A DNA stretch of 64,000 nucleotides, taken from the NCBI GenBank assembly GCA_965662685.1, contig CBFIIQ010000005.1:31878-95877 (forward strand), read 5' to 3'. A program made the position numbers and the translations under genes. Below, piece after piece: positions 37,519 through 46,035 of this stretch (within the stretch, counting starts at the first letter, position 1; every line of letters begins with the position of its first letter). The DNA comes from Eutrophocola sp965662685. Lineage in GTDB: Bacteria > Pseudomonadota > Gammaproteobacteria > Pseudomonadales > Pseudohongiellaceae. A model generated the notes under the pieces. The model searched no databases and was not told the origin of the DNA. It was given only the letters and a program-made list of their open reading frames with translations.

Positions 37519-38673
37519 TCAGACTTTATGCATTGGAACGGTGGAACTGATATTTTTGGAAGCTGGGAAATCAGCCTTATTGCTTTGAACGAGAACAGGG
37601 TAGACATTTTCTGTTACTGGTTTGACTTCATAATCCAGGTCAGGAAGGTGTTGTTTGCTCTCTTCAACGGAATGTCCTTTTAGAACAACTTTTATTGTTT
37701 CAAACAAAATACATACATCCAGCCAAAGCGAGTAATGTTTGACGTAATAAAGGTCAAAGCAAAGCTTCTCCATCTCCTCATGAAGATTATTGGCATACTG
37801 ATATTTTACCTGCGCCCATCCGGTAATACCGGGCCGCACAATACAGCGCAATGAGTAGTATGGTATGTGCCAACCGCATACAGGTGTATTTCTGGATACC
37901 AGCACAAACATCTCGTAATTTGATGCCGGATGAGGCCTGGGTCCAACAATATTCATGTCACCTTTAAGGACATTGATAAATTGAGGTAATTCGTCAAGTC
38001 TGAATTTCCGCAGTATATTCCCTACCCGGGTAATTCTTGAGACATTATCGCCTGCCCACTCAGATGTCTTTCCTTCTGATGGATGCATGGTTCTGAATTT
38101 AAAAAGGTTGAATTTTTTACCATTGATTCCAACCCTTTCCTGTATGAAAAAGACAGGCCCTTTAGAATCAATTTTTATAAGAAGTGGAATAAGCAGGAAA
38201 ACCGGTGCCAAAATTAACATCCCCACCGATGATAACAGCAGGCTCATTAATCGACTGGCAAAAATAGAAGACTTCGATATTTTAAAATCTTCAGTGAATA
38301 TAATACTACTTGGTGTTAACGCCTCTATTGCAATTTTTCCAGTAAGGCGTTCATAAACCTCGTCACCATTCTCTACCGTAATGCTTCCGCATACTTTAGC
38401 CTCAATCAAGTGATAGACAGGCAATTGATGACGTTTTTGCGACAGACATACAATTATTCTGGCTGGTTTGACTTTAGTGATTATATCCTGCAGCTGATCA
38501 AGATTACCCAGCAAGGGATAATCATTACAGTCCGGCGTATCTTCATTTTCTGCCACCAGGCCGACTATGCGATAACCACATTCCGGTCTGGCAGAGATTT
38601 CTTTAGCCAGAGCAATTGCAAAAAGGCCCGTCCCGCAAACAAGAGTATCTATATTTTGATGAGAATGAGCCAT
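37519..38673 (-). CDS. initiating phosphoglycosyl transferase (bacterial sugar transferase)
   Basis: 384 residues. The C-terminal half is the catalytic domain: a re-entrant hydrophobic segment (about 142-167), SKGPVFFIQERVGINGKKF, LFKFRTMH, LRKFRLDELPQFINVLKGDM and GPRPHP. The N-terminal half is the cytosolic nucleotide-binding-like domain (VCGTGLFAIALAKEI) found in large WcaJ-type enzymes, but the usual four-helix membrane bundle in front of it is missing. It transfers a sugar-1-phosphate to undecaprenyl phosphate and starts the repeat unit. Confidence 0.86.
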   Translation of the reverse strand: MAHSHQNIDTLVCGTGLFAIALAKEISARPECGYRIVGLVAENEDTPDCNDYPLLGNLDQLQDIITKVKPARIIVCLSQKRHQLPVYHLIEAKVCGSITVENGDEVYERLTGKIAIEALTPSSIIFTEDFKISKSSIFASRLMSLLLSSVGMLILAPVFLLIPLLIKIDSKGPVFFIQERVGINGKKFNLFKFRTMHPSEGKTSEWAGDNVSRITRVGNILRKFRLDELPQFINVLKGDMNIVGPRPHPASNYEMFVLVSRNTPVCGWHIPYYSLRCIVRPGITGWAQVKYQYANNLHEEMEKLCFDLYYVKHYSLWLDVCILFETIKVVLKGHSVEESKQHLPDLDYEVKPVTENVYPVLVQSNKADFPASKNISSTVPMHKV

Positions 38674-38777
38674 AGCAGATATTTATCAATTATTAAAAAG
38701 GGGGGACAGAAAAAATTTAAATAGGTAACTGCTGCATGGCAGCTATAACAGATATTTTGTTACTGGAGAATGGATGA

Positions 38778-39530
38778 TTAATACAAGGTATAACCCGATC
38801 GCTTTACCGGATTCCGGTTAAAAACCATACCGAGAACTTTTTCAGGCTCCATTAGATCCAATGCTTCAGCAAGCATTTTCTTTGTCGTAAGACCGGATGT
38901 AACCAGAACCATAAACCCATCAATCCATTTACTTATCAAATGACTGTCAGGTAGCGCAAGAATCGGAGGGGTATCTATTATTACGTATTGAAAATATTGC
39001 CGCGCATTGTTTATCAACTCACCCAGCAATTCTGAATTAAGGACTTCATAAGGGCTGGAGGAATGTCTGCCTGCCGGCATTATGTAGAGATTAAAATCAT
39101 TGATATAGCAACTGGCTCTTTCCCAATTGGAATCACTGTTAAATATATTATCTACCACCCCTCGTTCTGATAACCCCTTGACACCCAGGTAAGTTAAAAT
39201 ATCGTGCTTTACCTGGCGCAAATCCAGGTCTATCAACAATACCTTATTACCGGAATTCCTGGCCAGTGATCCAGCAAGATTGATTGACGTCATGGTTTTA
39301 CCTTCGCCTTGAACAGCACTTGTCATTGCTACAACGATGGATTCTTTAGTACCACGTAATTTTTCCAGAGAATGACGAAGATTAAGATAACTTTCCGCTT
39401 CTATGGATTCGGGCTGCAACAAACTTACCAGTAGAGGATTTACAAACCTGGACCTGTTCAGTATTTCCAGGTTTGCCCGCACAAGCGCCTTGCCTGTTTC
39501 ACTACCACTTTCTGTTATTGAATTTTCCAT
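38778..39530 (-). CDS. CpsD/CapB-type BY-kinase
   Basis: 250 residues from the ATG at 39530; a TTG two codons upstream is possible. Walker A TSAVQGEGKTMTSINLA, Walker A' VLLIDLDLRQ and Walker B YVIIDTPPIL are present. The short tail ends RSGYTLY and has few Tyr residues, unlike classical Wzc tails, so autophosphorylation capacity may be limited. It is separate from the Wzz-type partner (39612), as in Gram-positive CpsC/CpsD and exosortase-type EPS systems. Confidence 0.85.
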   Translation of the reverse strand: MENSITESGSETGKALVRANLEILNRSRFVNPLLVSLLQPESIEAESYLNLRHSLEKLRGTKESIVVAMTSAVQGEGKTMTSINLAGSLARNSGNKVLLIDLDLRQVKHDILTYLGVKGLSERGVVDNIFNSDSNWERASCYINDFNLYIMPAGRHSSSPYEVLNSELLGELINNARQYFQYVIIDTPPILALPDSHLISKWIDGFMVLVTSGLTTKKMLAEALDLMEPEKVLGMVFNRNPVKRSGYTLY

Positions 39531-39611
39531 ATGCAAAGTAGCCCTGGATTTTAACTCTGGAATTTATATAAAAAAATGAACATGCCGGTAATGACCAAAC
39601 TGATTGAAAAA

Positions 39612-41165
39612 TCACATGCCACGATCGGCCATTTGCCAAACAATCCCGATTGCATTCTGCGATAATTGTGATGCAATCACAGACATTAATAGTGTCAGGC
39701 CAAGAACCAGACACAAACCGCCAAATAATTTCATACGCTGGTTCCACACATCATTTTTGCTGGTAATCTCAACAAGATTACCCATCAATGGGACACGGGC
39801 GAAATGTCGTAGATCCTGGGTAGAATGAAAAGATGTATCCAGTTGTTCTACAAAAAATACCAACCCACCAGACATCATGACCGAGAAGGCGAATACCATG
39901 ACAAGCCATTTTTGTCTTGCTGGCTCTACGGGAAAAGCCGGAGGAATGGCAATTTCCAGCACTTTTACCTGCTGATGTTCCTGCGTCTCAAGAGACTCCA
40001 TAATACTGGCATCCTGATACCGCTTTTGTAATGACGCATATTCTTCCCTGATCTCATTATAGTCACTGGTCATTTGCATAAGCTCCTGCTCTACCCTTGG
40101 CGCATATTCTATGCGCTGCTGAATATCCTGAATCTGGCTTACCAAAGTATTGGCTTCTTCACCCAGGCGAGCAAGTTGAGCGTCAATCTTCAGTACGTTT
40201 TGTCCACCCTGGGAAAAGCTATTCAGGTCATTTAAAGCTGGAATACTATTCCCTTCTCCGTCGCTGGATGCTTCCTGTTCCAGTTTGGCAATTTCCCCCT
40301 TCAAACGAATAATTTCAGGATAACTATCAGTAAAACGCTTGCCTAGTTCTACCAGCTCATTCCTCATCATCAGAAGCCTTTCCTGTGGTGAAATATCCCT
40401 GGCCATACCATTAAGTCCGCTACTTGCAAACATCTGGTTTTGCAGGTTCAGTAACTGTATCTGTCTTTCACCATTAACTTTCAAGTCTGAATTAAGTCGT
40501 TGCAAAATAGCCATATTGACATTCTGTTGTTGAGGCAAATAATTCAGGTTTTGTGCCTGAAACTCCCTGAGTAGAGATTCCTGCTCGGTCATTTTCATAT
40601 CAACTTCATTGAGCTGCTGTCTCAGAAATTCTGTGGTACGTGAGGCCTGTAAATTTCGTATATTTTCATTTTCCTGCTGAATAAGTGATGCCAGCTCATT
40701 GGCAATTCTTGCCGCCAAATCTGGATTCCATGTCTGATAACTGATTGTGAGTTGGACAGTTGAATTCTGACGAAACTGCTCGGGGGATACTTCCTGCTGA
40801 ATACGTATATCTTTGCGCATTCTTCCTATCACCACTTCCGGCGGAGCCACTTTCCGCAGTTCCGGGTATAGATCAAACTTGTCAATAATTCGTTGTAATT
40901 GGGACCTGCTTAGAAGGGCCTGCTGAATAACCCCAAGTCTCTGCACGTACTCTCCATTAGTCGACGAGGTAACAAACGATTTGGATATCTCTTCCTGACC
41001 AGCAATAAGCTTGGTAGAGGAACGATACAGTGAAGGTAATGACACAATAACGCTGCTTCCGATAAAAAATACCGGGATAAACGTCAGAATAAATATCCAC
41101 TTTCGCCTGACCACTAATTCTTTAACTGTATCTATTATTGAACCGTGGTGATTTTCATTTTCCAT
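39612..41165 (-). CDS. Wzz/GumC-type polysaccharide co-polymerase
   Basis: 517 residues. An N-terminal membrane segment (WIFILTFIPVFFIGSSVIV, about 24-42) opens the Wzz domain, a long periplasmic helical/coiled-coil region rich in Glu/Gln/Leu follows (about 150-400), then a second membrane segment near 425-445 with the Pro-rich ...AIPPAFPVEPARQKW motif before it. A last hydrophobic stretch near the C-terminus is also visible. It sets chain length and links to the BY-kinase and Wza-like protein. Confidence 0.86.
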   Translation of the reverse strand: MENENHHGSIIDTVKELVVRRKWIFILTFIPVFFIGSSVIVSLPSLYRSSTKLIAGQEEISKSFVTSSTNGEYVQRLGVIQQALLSRSQLQRIIDKFDLYPELRKVAPPEVVIGRMRKDIRIQQEVSPEQFRQNSTVQLTISYQTWNPDLAARIANELASLIQQENENIRNLQASRTTEFLRQQLNEVDMKMTEQESLLREFQAQNLNYLPQQQNVNMAILQRLNSDLKVNGERQIQLLNLQNQMFASSGLNGMARDISPQERLLMMRNELVELGKRFTDSYPEIIRLKGEIAKLEQEASSDGEGNSIPALNDLNSFSQGGQNVLKIDAQLARLGEEANTLVSQIQDIQQRIEYAPRVEQELMQMTSDYNEIREEYASLQKRYQDASIMESLETQEHQQVKVLEIAIPPAFPVEPARQKWLVMVFAFSVMMSGGLVFFVEQLDTSFHSTQDLRHFARVPLMGNLVEITSKNDVWNQRMKLFGGLCLVLGLTLLMSVIASQLSQNAIGIVWQMADRGM

Positions 41166-41200
41166 AACTATGTTTCTTCAAGGTTTAGCTGTGCAATGAA

Positions 41201-41833
41201 TCATGGCACCAGAACGATGTCTCCAGGAAAAATAAACAACAGCCCATCATCATTTTCAGGTTGAAAAAAATCTTCATAGTTAAAGCGAATTCTTCGAATT
41301 AACTGTGAGGTTGGACGTAGAACCAGAATTTCTGAGCCGGAAGCAAAATCTGTAAGTCCTCCTGCTTCCGCCAGTGCATCGAGCACTGTCGCCTGACTCT
41401 GAAATTCGAATCTTCCAGGGGTATTTACTCTCCCAAGAACCGATATTTTGTAACTGTGCACTTCGTTGACATCAACAGAGACTTCGCCCTGCAACACATT
41501 TATGTATTCGCTGAGCTCCTGCTCCATTTTTTCCTGCAACTGGGAAGGAGTCAGTCCAACAACATAGACTTCACCTATTAATGGGTAACTTATTATTCCA
41601 TCCGGACGTACGGTTACTGTCTTGTTCATGTTCTCCTGGCTCCATACCCCAATTGACAACACATCGGCAGGACCTATTACGTACTCCATTACTTCGGGCA
41701 CGGGAATGCCACGAGGCTCAATACTTATCTCCGGTATTTCACTCGTAGTAGTAGGAGTAGCACAGCCAGTAGTAATAGCCAGTGACAATATGCACAGCAC
41801 AAGCAAAATGATTTTTGATGTTGATTTTTTCAT
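41201..41833 (-). CDS. Wza-type polysaccharide export lipoprotein
   Basis: 210 residues. A lipoprotein signal peptide ends at the lipobox ITTGC (Cys24). The polysaccharide export domain YVIGPADVLSIGVWSQENMNKTVTVRPDGIISYPLIGEV and one SLBB-like domain (YKISVLGRVNTPGRFEFQ) follow. It is short, lacking the C-terminal helix region of E. coli Wza, as in exosortase-associated exporters; the beta-barrel protein at 41884 may complete the outer-membrane channel. Confidence 0.87.
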   Translation of the reverse strand: MKKSTSKIILLVLCILSLAITTGCATPTTTSEIPEISIEPRGIPVPEVMEYVIGPADVLSIGVWSQENMNKTVTVRPDGIISYPLIGEVYVVGLTPSQLQEKMEQELSEYINVLQGEVSVDVNEVHSYKISVLGRVNTPGRFEFQSQATVLDALAEAGGLTDFASGSEILVLRPTSQLIRRIRFNYEDFFQPENDDGLLFIFPGDIVLVP

Positions 41834-41883
41834 GGAGGCTTTGTCCCACGTTCACAGTTTCAGTAAGAGGATTGGTATATTGT

Positions 41884-43029
41884 CTAACGGTTTGCTCTGC
41901 GACTACGTGGAAATGATGTAGCGTAATTAATTCCAAATAAAAACACGTTTCTTTTTACAGACTGCTCAATAGTAGAATTGAAGAATTCATCCTGGGAGCT
42001 GTAGTTCCATGACGCAGATAACTCGAAATTAGTGTTTATCCTGTATCTCGCATCAATCGTAAATCTATAGATTTCTGCATCAGTACCACGACGGGTGACA
42101 GTGCCATATCGGGGAGAAATTTCCAGCTGGAAATTATTGCCAATTTGATGAAACAAACTAAGTCCTACCGTTTCGGTTTCTCTCCTGCCTGATTCACCAA
42201 TCAGAGTAATTTCATCTCTAATATAATTAACATCAATTTCACCATTTACATATTCATGCAGCAACGACAAGCTCAGATAGGGCTCAATTTCACCTTCAAT
42301 CTGGCGCGGTCCACCTCGAGCATCAATACTGGTTCTGGCACTGAATTTATGAACTATTCCAAGCCAGGGTAAATGAGAGGTTTCATCATCCTCTCCATTT
42401 TCAATGGTGTATCGTCTGAAGGTATAACCCGCCGAAAGTTCATTCATTTCGTTGATTGTCCTGGTATAACCAACCACAGTCTGGTGTCGGTCACCAGAAA
42501 CCCCACCGGCCAATTTATCGGCTCTTAGTGAATAATCAAATGAAGCGAATGAAGCTGCACCCAGTTGATATGTTAATATCGGGTTGAAAAAGCTGCGTGT
42601 GGCTTTAAAACGCCCCCTTTCCAGGCCTGTAACAAGATTCAATTCACCGGGAGTTTGTGTTTCCGTATAGTTAGTGTCGACACTGAACTGGGTAAGACGG
42701 TTGGGGATGAATTCAAATGATAATCCCGCACTCTCACGCATAGTGTTATTGTCCAGGGCGCTGTAACGATTATATCTTTCTGCATCGACTGTGTAGTTTC
42801 CATTCCAGGACAGCAATTCTGAGTCAAAACCAAACTCTATTGCCGGGGTTATGCGAGTAACAATGTCCTGTCTCTCCTCTTCCGGGGTAAGAAATAAATT
42901 ATCATCGTCGACTTTACTAATTGCTATTTCAGGAATAGCGTAGTAACCACCCTGGGCCATAACCGCAGGGACCATAAATAGGCTATTTATTAACAAAAGC
43001 CACTGACTTGTTATTTTTTTCATTGTCAT
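41884..43029 (-). CDS. outer-membrane beta-barrel EPS export-associated protein
   Basis: 381 residues from the ATG at 43029; an ATG at 43023 or a TTG at 43053 are alternatives. The signal peptide ends at VMAQ. The rest is a series of amphipathic strands with aromatic ends (NGNYTVDAERYNRYS, QFSVDTNYTETQT, FELSASWNYSS, RNVFLFGINYATSF), as in BBP2-like and exosortase-associated beta-barrels. It would sit next to the Wza-type gene product in the outer membrane. No catalytic motif is seen. Confidence 0.78.
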   Translation of the reverse strand: MTMKKITSQWLLLINSLFMVPAVMAQGGYYAIPEIAISKVDDDNLFLTPEEERQDIVTRITPAIEFGFDSELLSWNGNYTVDAERYNRYSALDNNTMRESAGLSFEFIPNRLTQFSVDTNYTETQTPGELNLVTGLERGRFKATRSFFNPILTYQLGAASFASFDYSLRADKLAGGVSGDRHQTVVGYTRTINEMNELSAGYTFRRYTIENGEDDETSHLPWLGIVHKFSARTSIDARGGPRQIEGEIEPYLSLSLLHEYVNGEIDVNYIRDEITLIGESGRRETETVGLSLFHQIGNNFQLEISPRYGTVTRRGTDAEIYRFTIDARYRINTNFELSASWNYSSQDEFFNSTIEQSVKRNVFLFGINYATSFPRSRRANR

Positions 43030-43049
43030 GTAATCACTGTCCCAGGTTA

Positions 43050-43637
43050 TCAAACCGGATCTATATCAAAGCAGTCCACTTCTACGGCAATACTGCGTTG
43101 CAAAAGATTAATTGAAACAACAAATAGGCCTTTGGAATGATTTGTCTTTACCAGGATGCCTTCGGCATTGGCAAGTGAGCCCTGCTTGATTCTTACCCGG
43201 TCTCCTTCCTTGAGATAAGGGTAAGCAAGTGTAGGTAATCTGCTTTCTACTGCCATTCGTATTAACTGAATTTCGTTATCGGGAATTTTCGCCAATCTGT
43301 CCCAACGTAGCCCAAGAATACTGACCAGCCCTTTAGTGCTGCAGATATCAATATATGCATATTTGTCGATATCATGACGTATAAATAGATACCCTCTAAA
43401 CATGGGCGCCAGAAATGTTTTTTTATCTCCGTTTTTTTTATTAATCGAGCGCTGGGAAATAGTAGGTAAAAACAATTCATAGCCTTTCCGAGACAGCTCC
43501 TGAAATACCATTTTTTCGCAATTGTTGCAGGTCCATAAAACATGCCAATAGGAGTTATCAGATACGACTTTTTCTTCGCCATAGTCAATATAATAATCTT
43601 GCGCATTTTCAACATTTTTAGCCAAGGCTTCGCCCAT
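43050..43637 (-). CDS. NusG-paralogue antiterminator (RfaH/UpxY/LoaP type)
   Basis: 195 residues. An NGN domain begins WHVLWTCNNCEKMVFQELSRKGYELFLP and continues with APMFRGYLFIRHDID; a KOW domain follows (LKEGDRVRIKQGSLANAEGI). GGAG lies seven bases before the ATG. Specialised NusG paralogues bind RNA polymerase at the start of long EPS or surface-antigen operons and let it pass terminators. Being the first gene of a co-oriented run of 28 genes (over 42 kb) fits that role. A few residues at the N-terminus are variable. No classical ops element was found in the 116-bp leader. Confidence 0.87.
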   Translation of the reverse strand: MGEALAKNVENAQDYYIDYGEEKVVSDNSYWHVLWTCNNCEKMVFQELSRKGYELFLPTISQRSINKKNGDKKTFLAPMFRGYLFIRHDIDKYAYIDICSTKGLVSILGLRWDRLAKIPDNEIQLIRMAVESRLPTLAYPYLKEGDRVRIKQGSLANAEGILVKTNHSKGLFVVSINLLQRSIAVEVDCFDIDPV

Positions 43638-43664
43638 TTGAATTCTCCATTAAATTCAATTTTT

Positions 43665-43693
43665 ATTAGTATTTGGATTTTTTAAACACTCAA
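43665..43693 (-). promoter_or_regulatory. possible sigma-70 promoter of the EPS locus
   Basis: Reading the minus strand, TTGAGT (43688-43693) and ACTAAT (43665-43670) are 17 bases apart, upstream of the antiterminator gene. Each element matches four of six consensus bases. The match is weak and was found by eye. Confidence 0.25.
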
Positions 43694-43753
43694 ACCAAGA
43701 GCGCTTTGCTAATTTAATTTATCAAGCTAATGAAAATATATTCTTGATTTTTG

Positions 43754-45595
43754 TTATTCCACTGTTACGCTTTTTGCCAAATTACGTGGCTTGTCAACAT
43801 CACAACCCAGTTTTGCCGCAGTGTGATATGCAATTAACTGTAACGGTATTGCCACCAGTATCGGCATCAATAACTCTGAACACTTTGGCAGGGTAAAAAC
43901 CTGGTCGACTCTTGAGGTAATATCGTCATCATCTTCACTGGCAAGAACAATTACTTTACCTTCTCTTGCCTTTATTTCTTCAATTGCAGAAACCACCTTG
44001 CTGTAAAGTCGGCCAAGGGGAGCTATTACCAAAACCGGCATATCTTTATTAACGAGGGCAATCGGCCCGTGCTTTAATTCACCAGCCGGATACCCTTCTG
44101 CACTTATATAGGAAATCTCTTTTAGCTTAAGCGCGCCCTCTGCAGCTAGTGGATAAAATATGCCTCGACCCAGAAACATGGCGCTGTTACTTTCATAGAA
44201 AAAACGCGATATCTTTTCCAACTCATCGTTTTTGCCAAGTATTTTGCCAAGGTACTCAGGAACAGCTTTTAATTCGTTTATCATTTTTTCAGCATTCAAA
44301 GCTGACAGCGTGCCTTTCTCAATACCCAGGGAAACTGCTAGCAGGTATAAGACTGTTAACTGGCATGTGAAACATTTAGTCGAGGCAACTCCAACCTCTG
44401 GCCCCGCATAGGTATAGATAGCGCCATCGGCTTCCCTGCTCATTGTGGATCCCTGTACATTACAAATACTGAGAATTTTATTACCGCGCTGCTTTGCTTC
44501 GCGTAATGCACCAAGGGTGTCAGCAGTTTCTCCAGACTGGGATATACCGATTACCAATGTTTTCTGTTTATTATTAACAATCGGCTGGTAGCGATATTCA
44601 GAAGCTATTTCAACATCAACTGGCACCCTGGTAATAAATTCTATTAATTGCCTGCCAACCAGAGCGGCATGCCAGGATGTTCCACATGCCAAAATGGTAA
44701 TTCTTTCAACAGCTCCAAAATCGTAATTGCGTGAGGTGATATCAGCATGGGGAAAGCGTACTTTGCCCGTATAGTTATCCAGTTGGGCAAGAATTGTTTT
44801 TTTAACAGCCTCAGGCTGCTCATATATCTCCTTTAGCATGTAATGCGGGTAGCCGGCTTTATCAGCTGCTTCAAATTCCCACCATACCCCGGTTTTTTTC
44901 CTGCCAACCGTAGCACCGTCAAATTTAATAATTTTCACCTGATCCCTGGTTATAACGGCTATTTCACCATCACCGAGTATTTGTACCGCATCTACATCAT
45001 TTGCAAATGCCATGAAATCGGAAGCAAGCACAATGTCATTTTTCCTGTATCCAATAACCAGGGGTGGCCCCCCGTTTCGTGCCGCCAAAATAGTATCGGG
45101 CTCATTAGCACTAATAACTGCCAGGGCATAAGCACCTTCAAGTTTTGGAATAGCTTCAAGTGCCGCAGATTCAAGTCCATCAGCATGATTTTCCTCCAGC
45201 AAATGAGCGATTACTTCACTATCAGTCTGGGAACGGAAATGGTGCCCCTGACTTTCCAATTGATGTTTGAGCTCTCGATAATTCTCAATGATGCCGTTAT
45301 GTACAATGGCAATTGATCCAGTACAGTCAGTATGTGGATGGGTATTAATATCAGATGGTTTGCCATGGGTTGCCCATCGAGTATGAGCTATGCCAAGATT
45401 TCCCTGCAGCGGGAATTTTTCCAGCAGTTTATGTAATGCAGTATTGCTACCGGTACTGCGGCGCGTTTCCACTTTGCTCTCGTTAATAATTCCTATGCCT
45501 GCTGAATCATAACCACGATATTCCAGAAGACTCAGGCATTTCAGCAAATTCGGGACAGCATTCTGGTCACCCAGATATCCAACAATTCCACACAT
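43754..45595 (-). CDS. glmS: glucosamine-6-phosphate synthase (glutamine-fructose-6-phosphate aminotransferase)
   Basis: 613 residues from MCGIVGYLG at 45595, so that Cys2 is the glutaminase nucleophile; a longer reading to 45667 would bury it. The class II amidotransferase has RGYDSAG and THGKPS; two SIS domains follow with CGTSWHA, SQSGETADT and the EGAYAL and STKCFTCQ segments; the C-terminus DKPRNLAKSVTVE is classic. It makes glucosamine-6-phosphate for UDP-GlcNAc. It lies directly upstream of the EPS locus (same strand), so amino-sugar supply and EPS synthesis may be co-regulated; the GlrKR system nearby is relevant, because in E. coli it controls an sRNA acting on glmS. Confidence 0.95.
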   Translation of the reverse strand: MCGIVGYLGDQNAVPNLLKCLSLLEYRGYDSAGIGIINESKVETRRSTGSNTALHKLLEKFPLQGNLGIAHTRWATHGKPSDINTHPHTDCTGSIAIVHNGIIENYRELKHQLESQGHHFRSQTDSEVIAHLLEENHADGLESAALEAIPKLEGAYALAVISANEPDTILAARNGGPPLVIGYRKNDIVLASDFMAFANDVDAVQILGDGEIAVITRDQVKIIKFDGATVGRKKTGVWWEFEAADKAGYPHYMLKEIYEQPEAVKKTILAQLDNYTGKVRFPHADITSRNYDFGAVERITILACGTSWHAALVGRQLIEFITRVPVDVEIASEYRYQPIVNNKQKTLVIGISQSGETADTLGALREAKQRGNKILSICNVQGSTMSREADGAIYTYAGPEVGVASTKCFTCQLTVLYLLAVSLGIEKGTLSALNAEKMINELKAVPEYLGKILGKNDELEKISRFFYESNSAMFLGRGIFYPLAAEGALKLKEISYISAEGYPAGELKHGPIALVNKDMPVLVIAPLGRLYSKVVSAIEEIKAREGKVIVLASEDDDDITSRVDQVFTLPKCSELLMPILVAIPLQLIAYHTAAKLGCDVDKPRNLAKSVTVE

Positions 45596-45810
45596 AGAGC
45601 CATTACCACCTTGTATAAGATTAGAAACAACAAGTTCGTTAAACTGAGGAAAAAGGATAGGGTACACAACTGTATATTGCGATTCGGGTAAACCCCCAAT
45701 TTAATGCAGGAATATCCTTAATAGTCATATTTACTTACCCAAAAACGCTCAATCGACAAAGGATTTATTAAGCATGTAACGCATTTGTACAACGAGGCTA
45801 ACGAGTCTGG

Positions 45811-45850
45811 GTAGCGCTATTAAGGATAGAAAAGAGATGAACAGCGCTAC
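45811..45850. other. 8-bp inverted repeat in the glmS upstream region
   Basis: GTAGCGCT at 45811-45818 is the exact reverse complement of AGCGCTAC at 45843-45850, with 24 bases between. It lies about 215 bp upstream of the glmS start in a 440-bp gap without a gene. Function unknown: operator or RNA stem. Confidence 0.4.
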
Positions 45851-45953
45851 AAAACATGGGGCAGACATTTAATATCAATATGGAAGGAATTATGGGAGGT
45901 ACTTTTATTTTGAGAGGGAATACTGATGGAATACTGAGGGAATAGTCTGTTTA

Positions 45954-46006
45954 TTGATAGCTGCCTGTAGTGTAGAACGATATTATATTAAACAGGCAGC
46001 TATCAA
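45954..46006. other. perfect 15-bp inverted repeat between glmS and the upstream gene
   Basis: TTGATAGCTGCCTGT (45954-45968) and ACAGGCAGCTATCAA (45992-46006) pair perfectly over 15 bp with a 23-base AT-rich loop. It starts about 30 bases after the stop of the gene at 46036 (minus strand), the place of a terminator, but there is no T run on either side. It could be a processing or stabilising stem, an sRNA end or an operator. Confidence 0.55.
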
Positions 46007-46035
46007 CAACAGTTCGGGATGGCCTATACCACCAG

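Noticed and set aside
1147..43637. Exosortase/PEP-CTERM locus
   Set aside because: Several genes resemble exosortase-associated EPS families, but no exosortase gene is seen in the window, so I do not call such a system.
44843..45316. 157-codon plus-strand frame opposite glmS
   Set aside because: glmS is unambiguous, so this frame is a shadow of its codon pattern.
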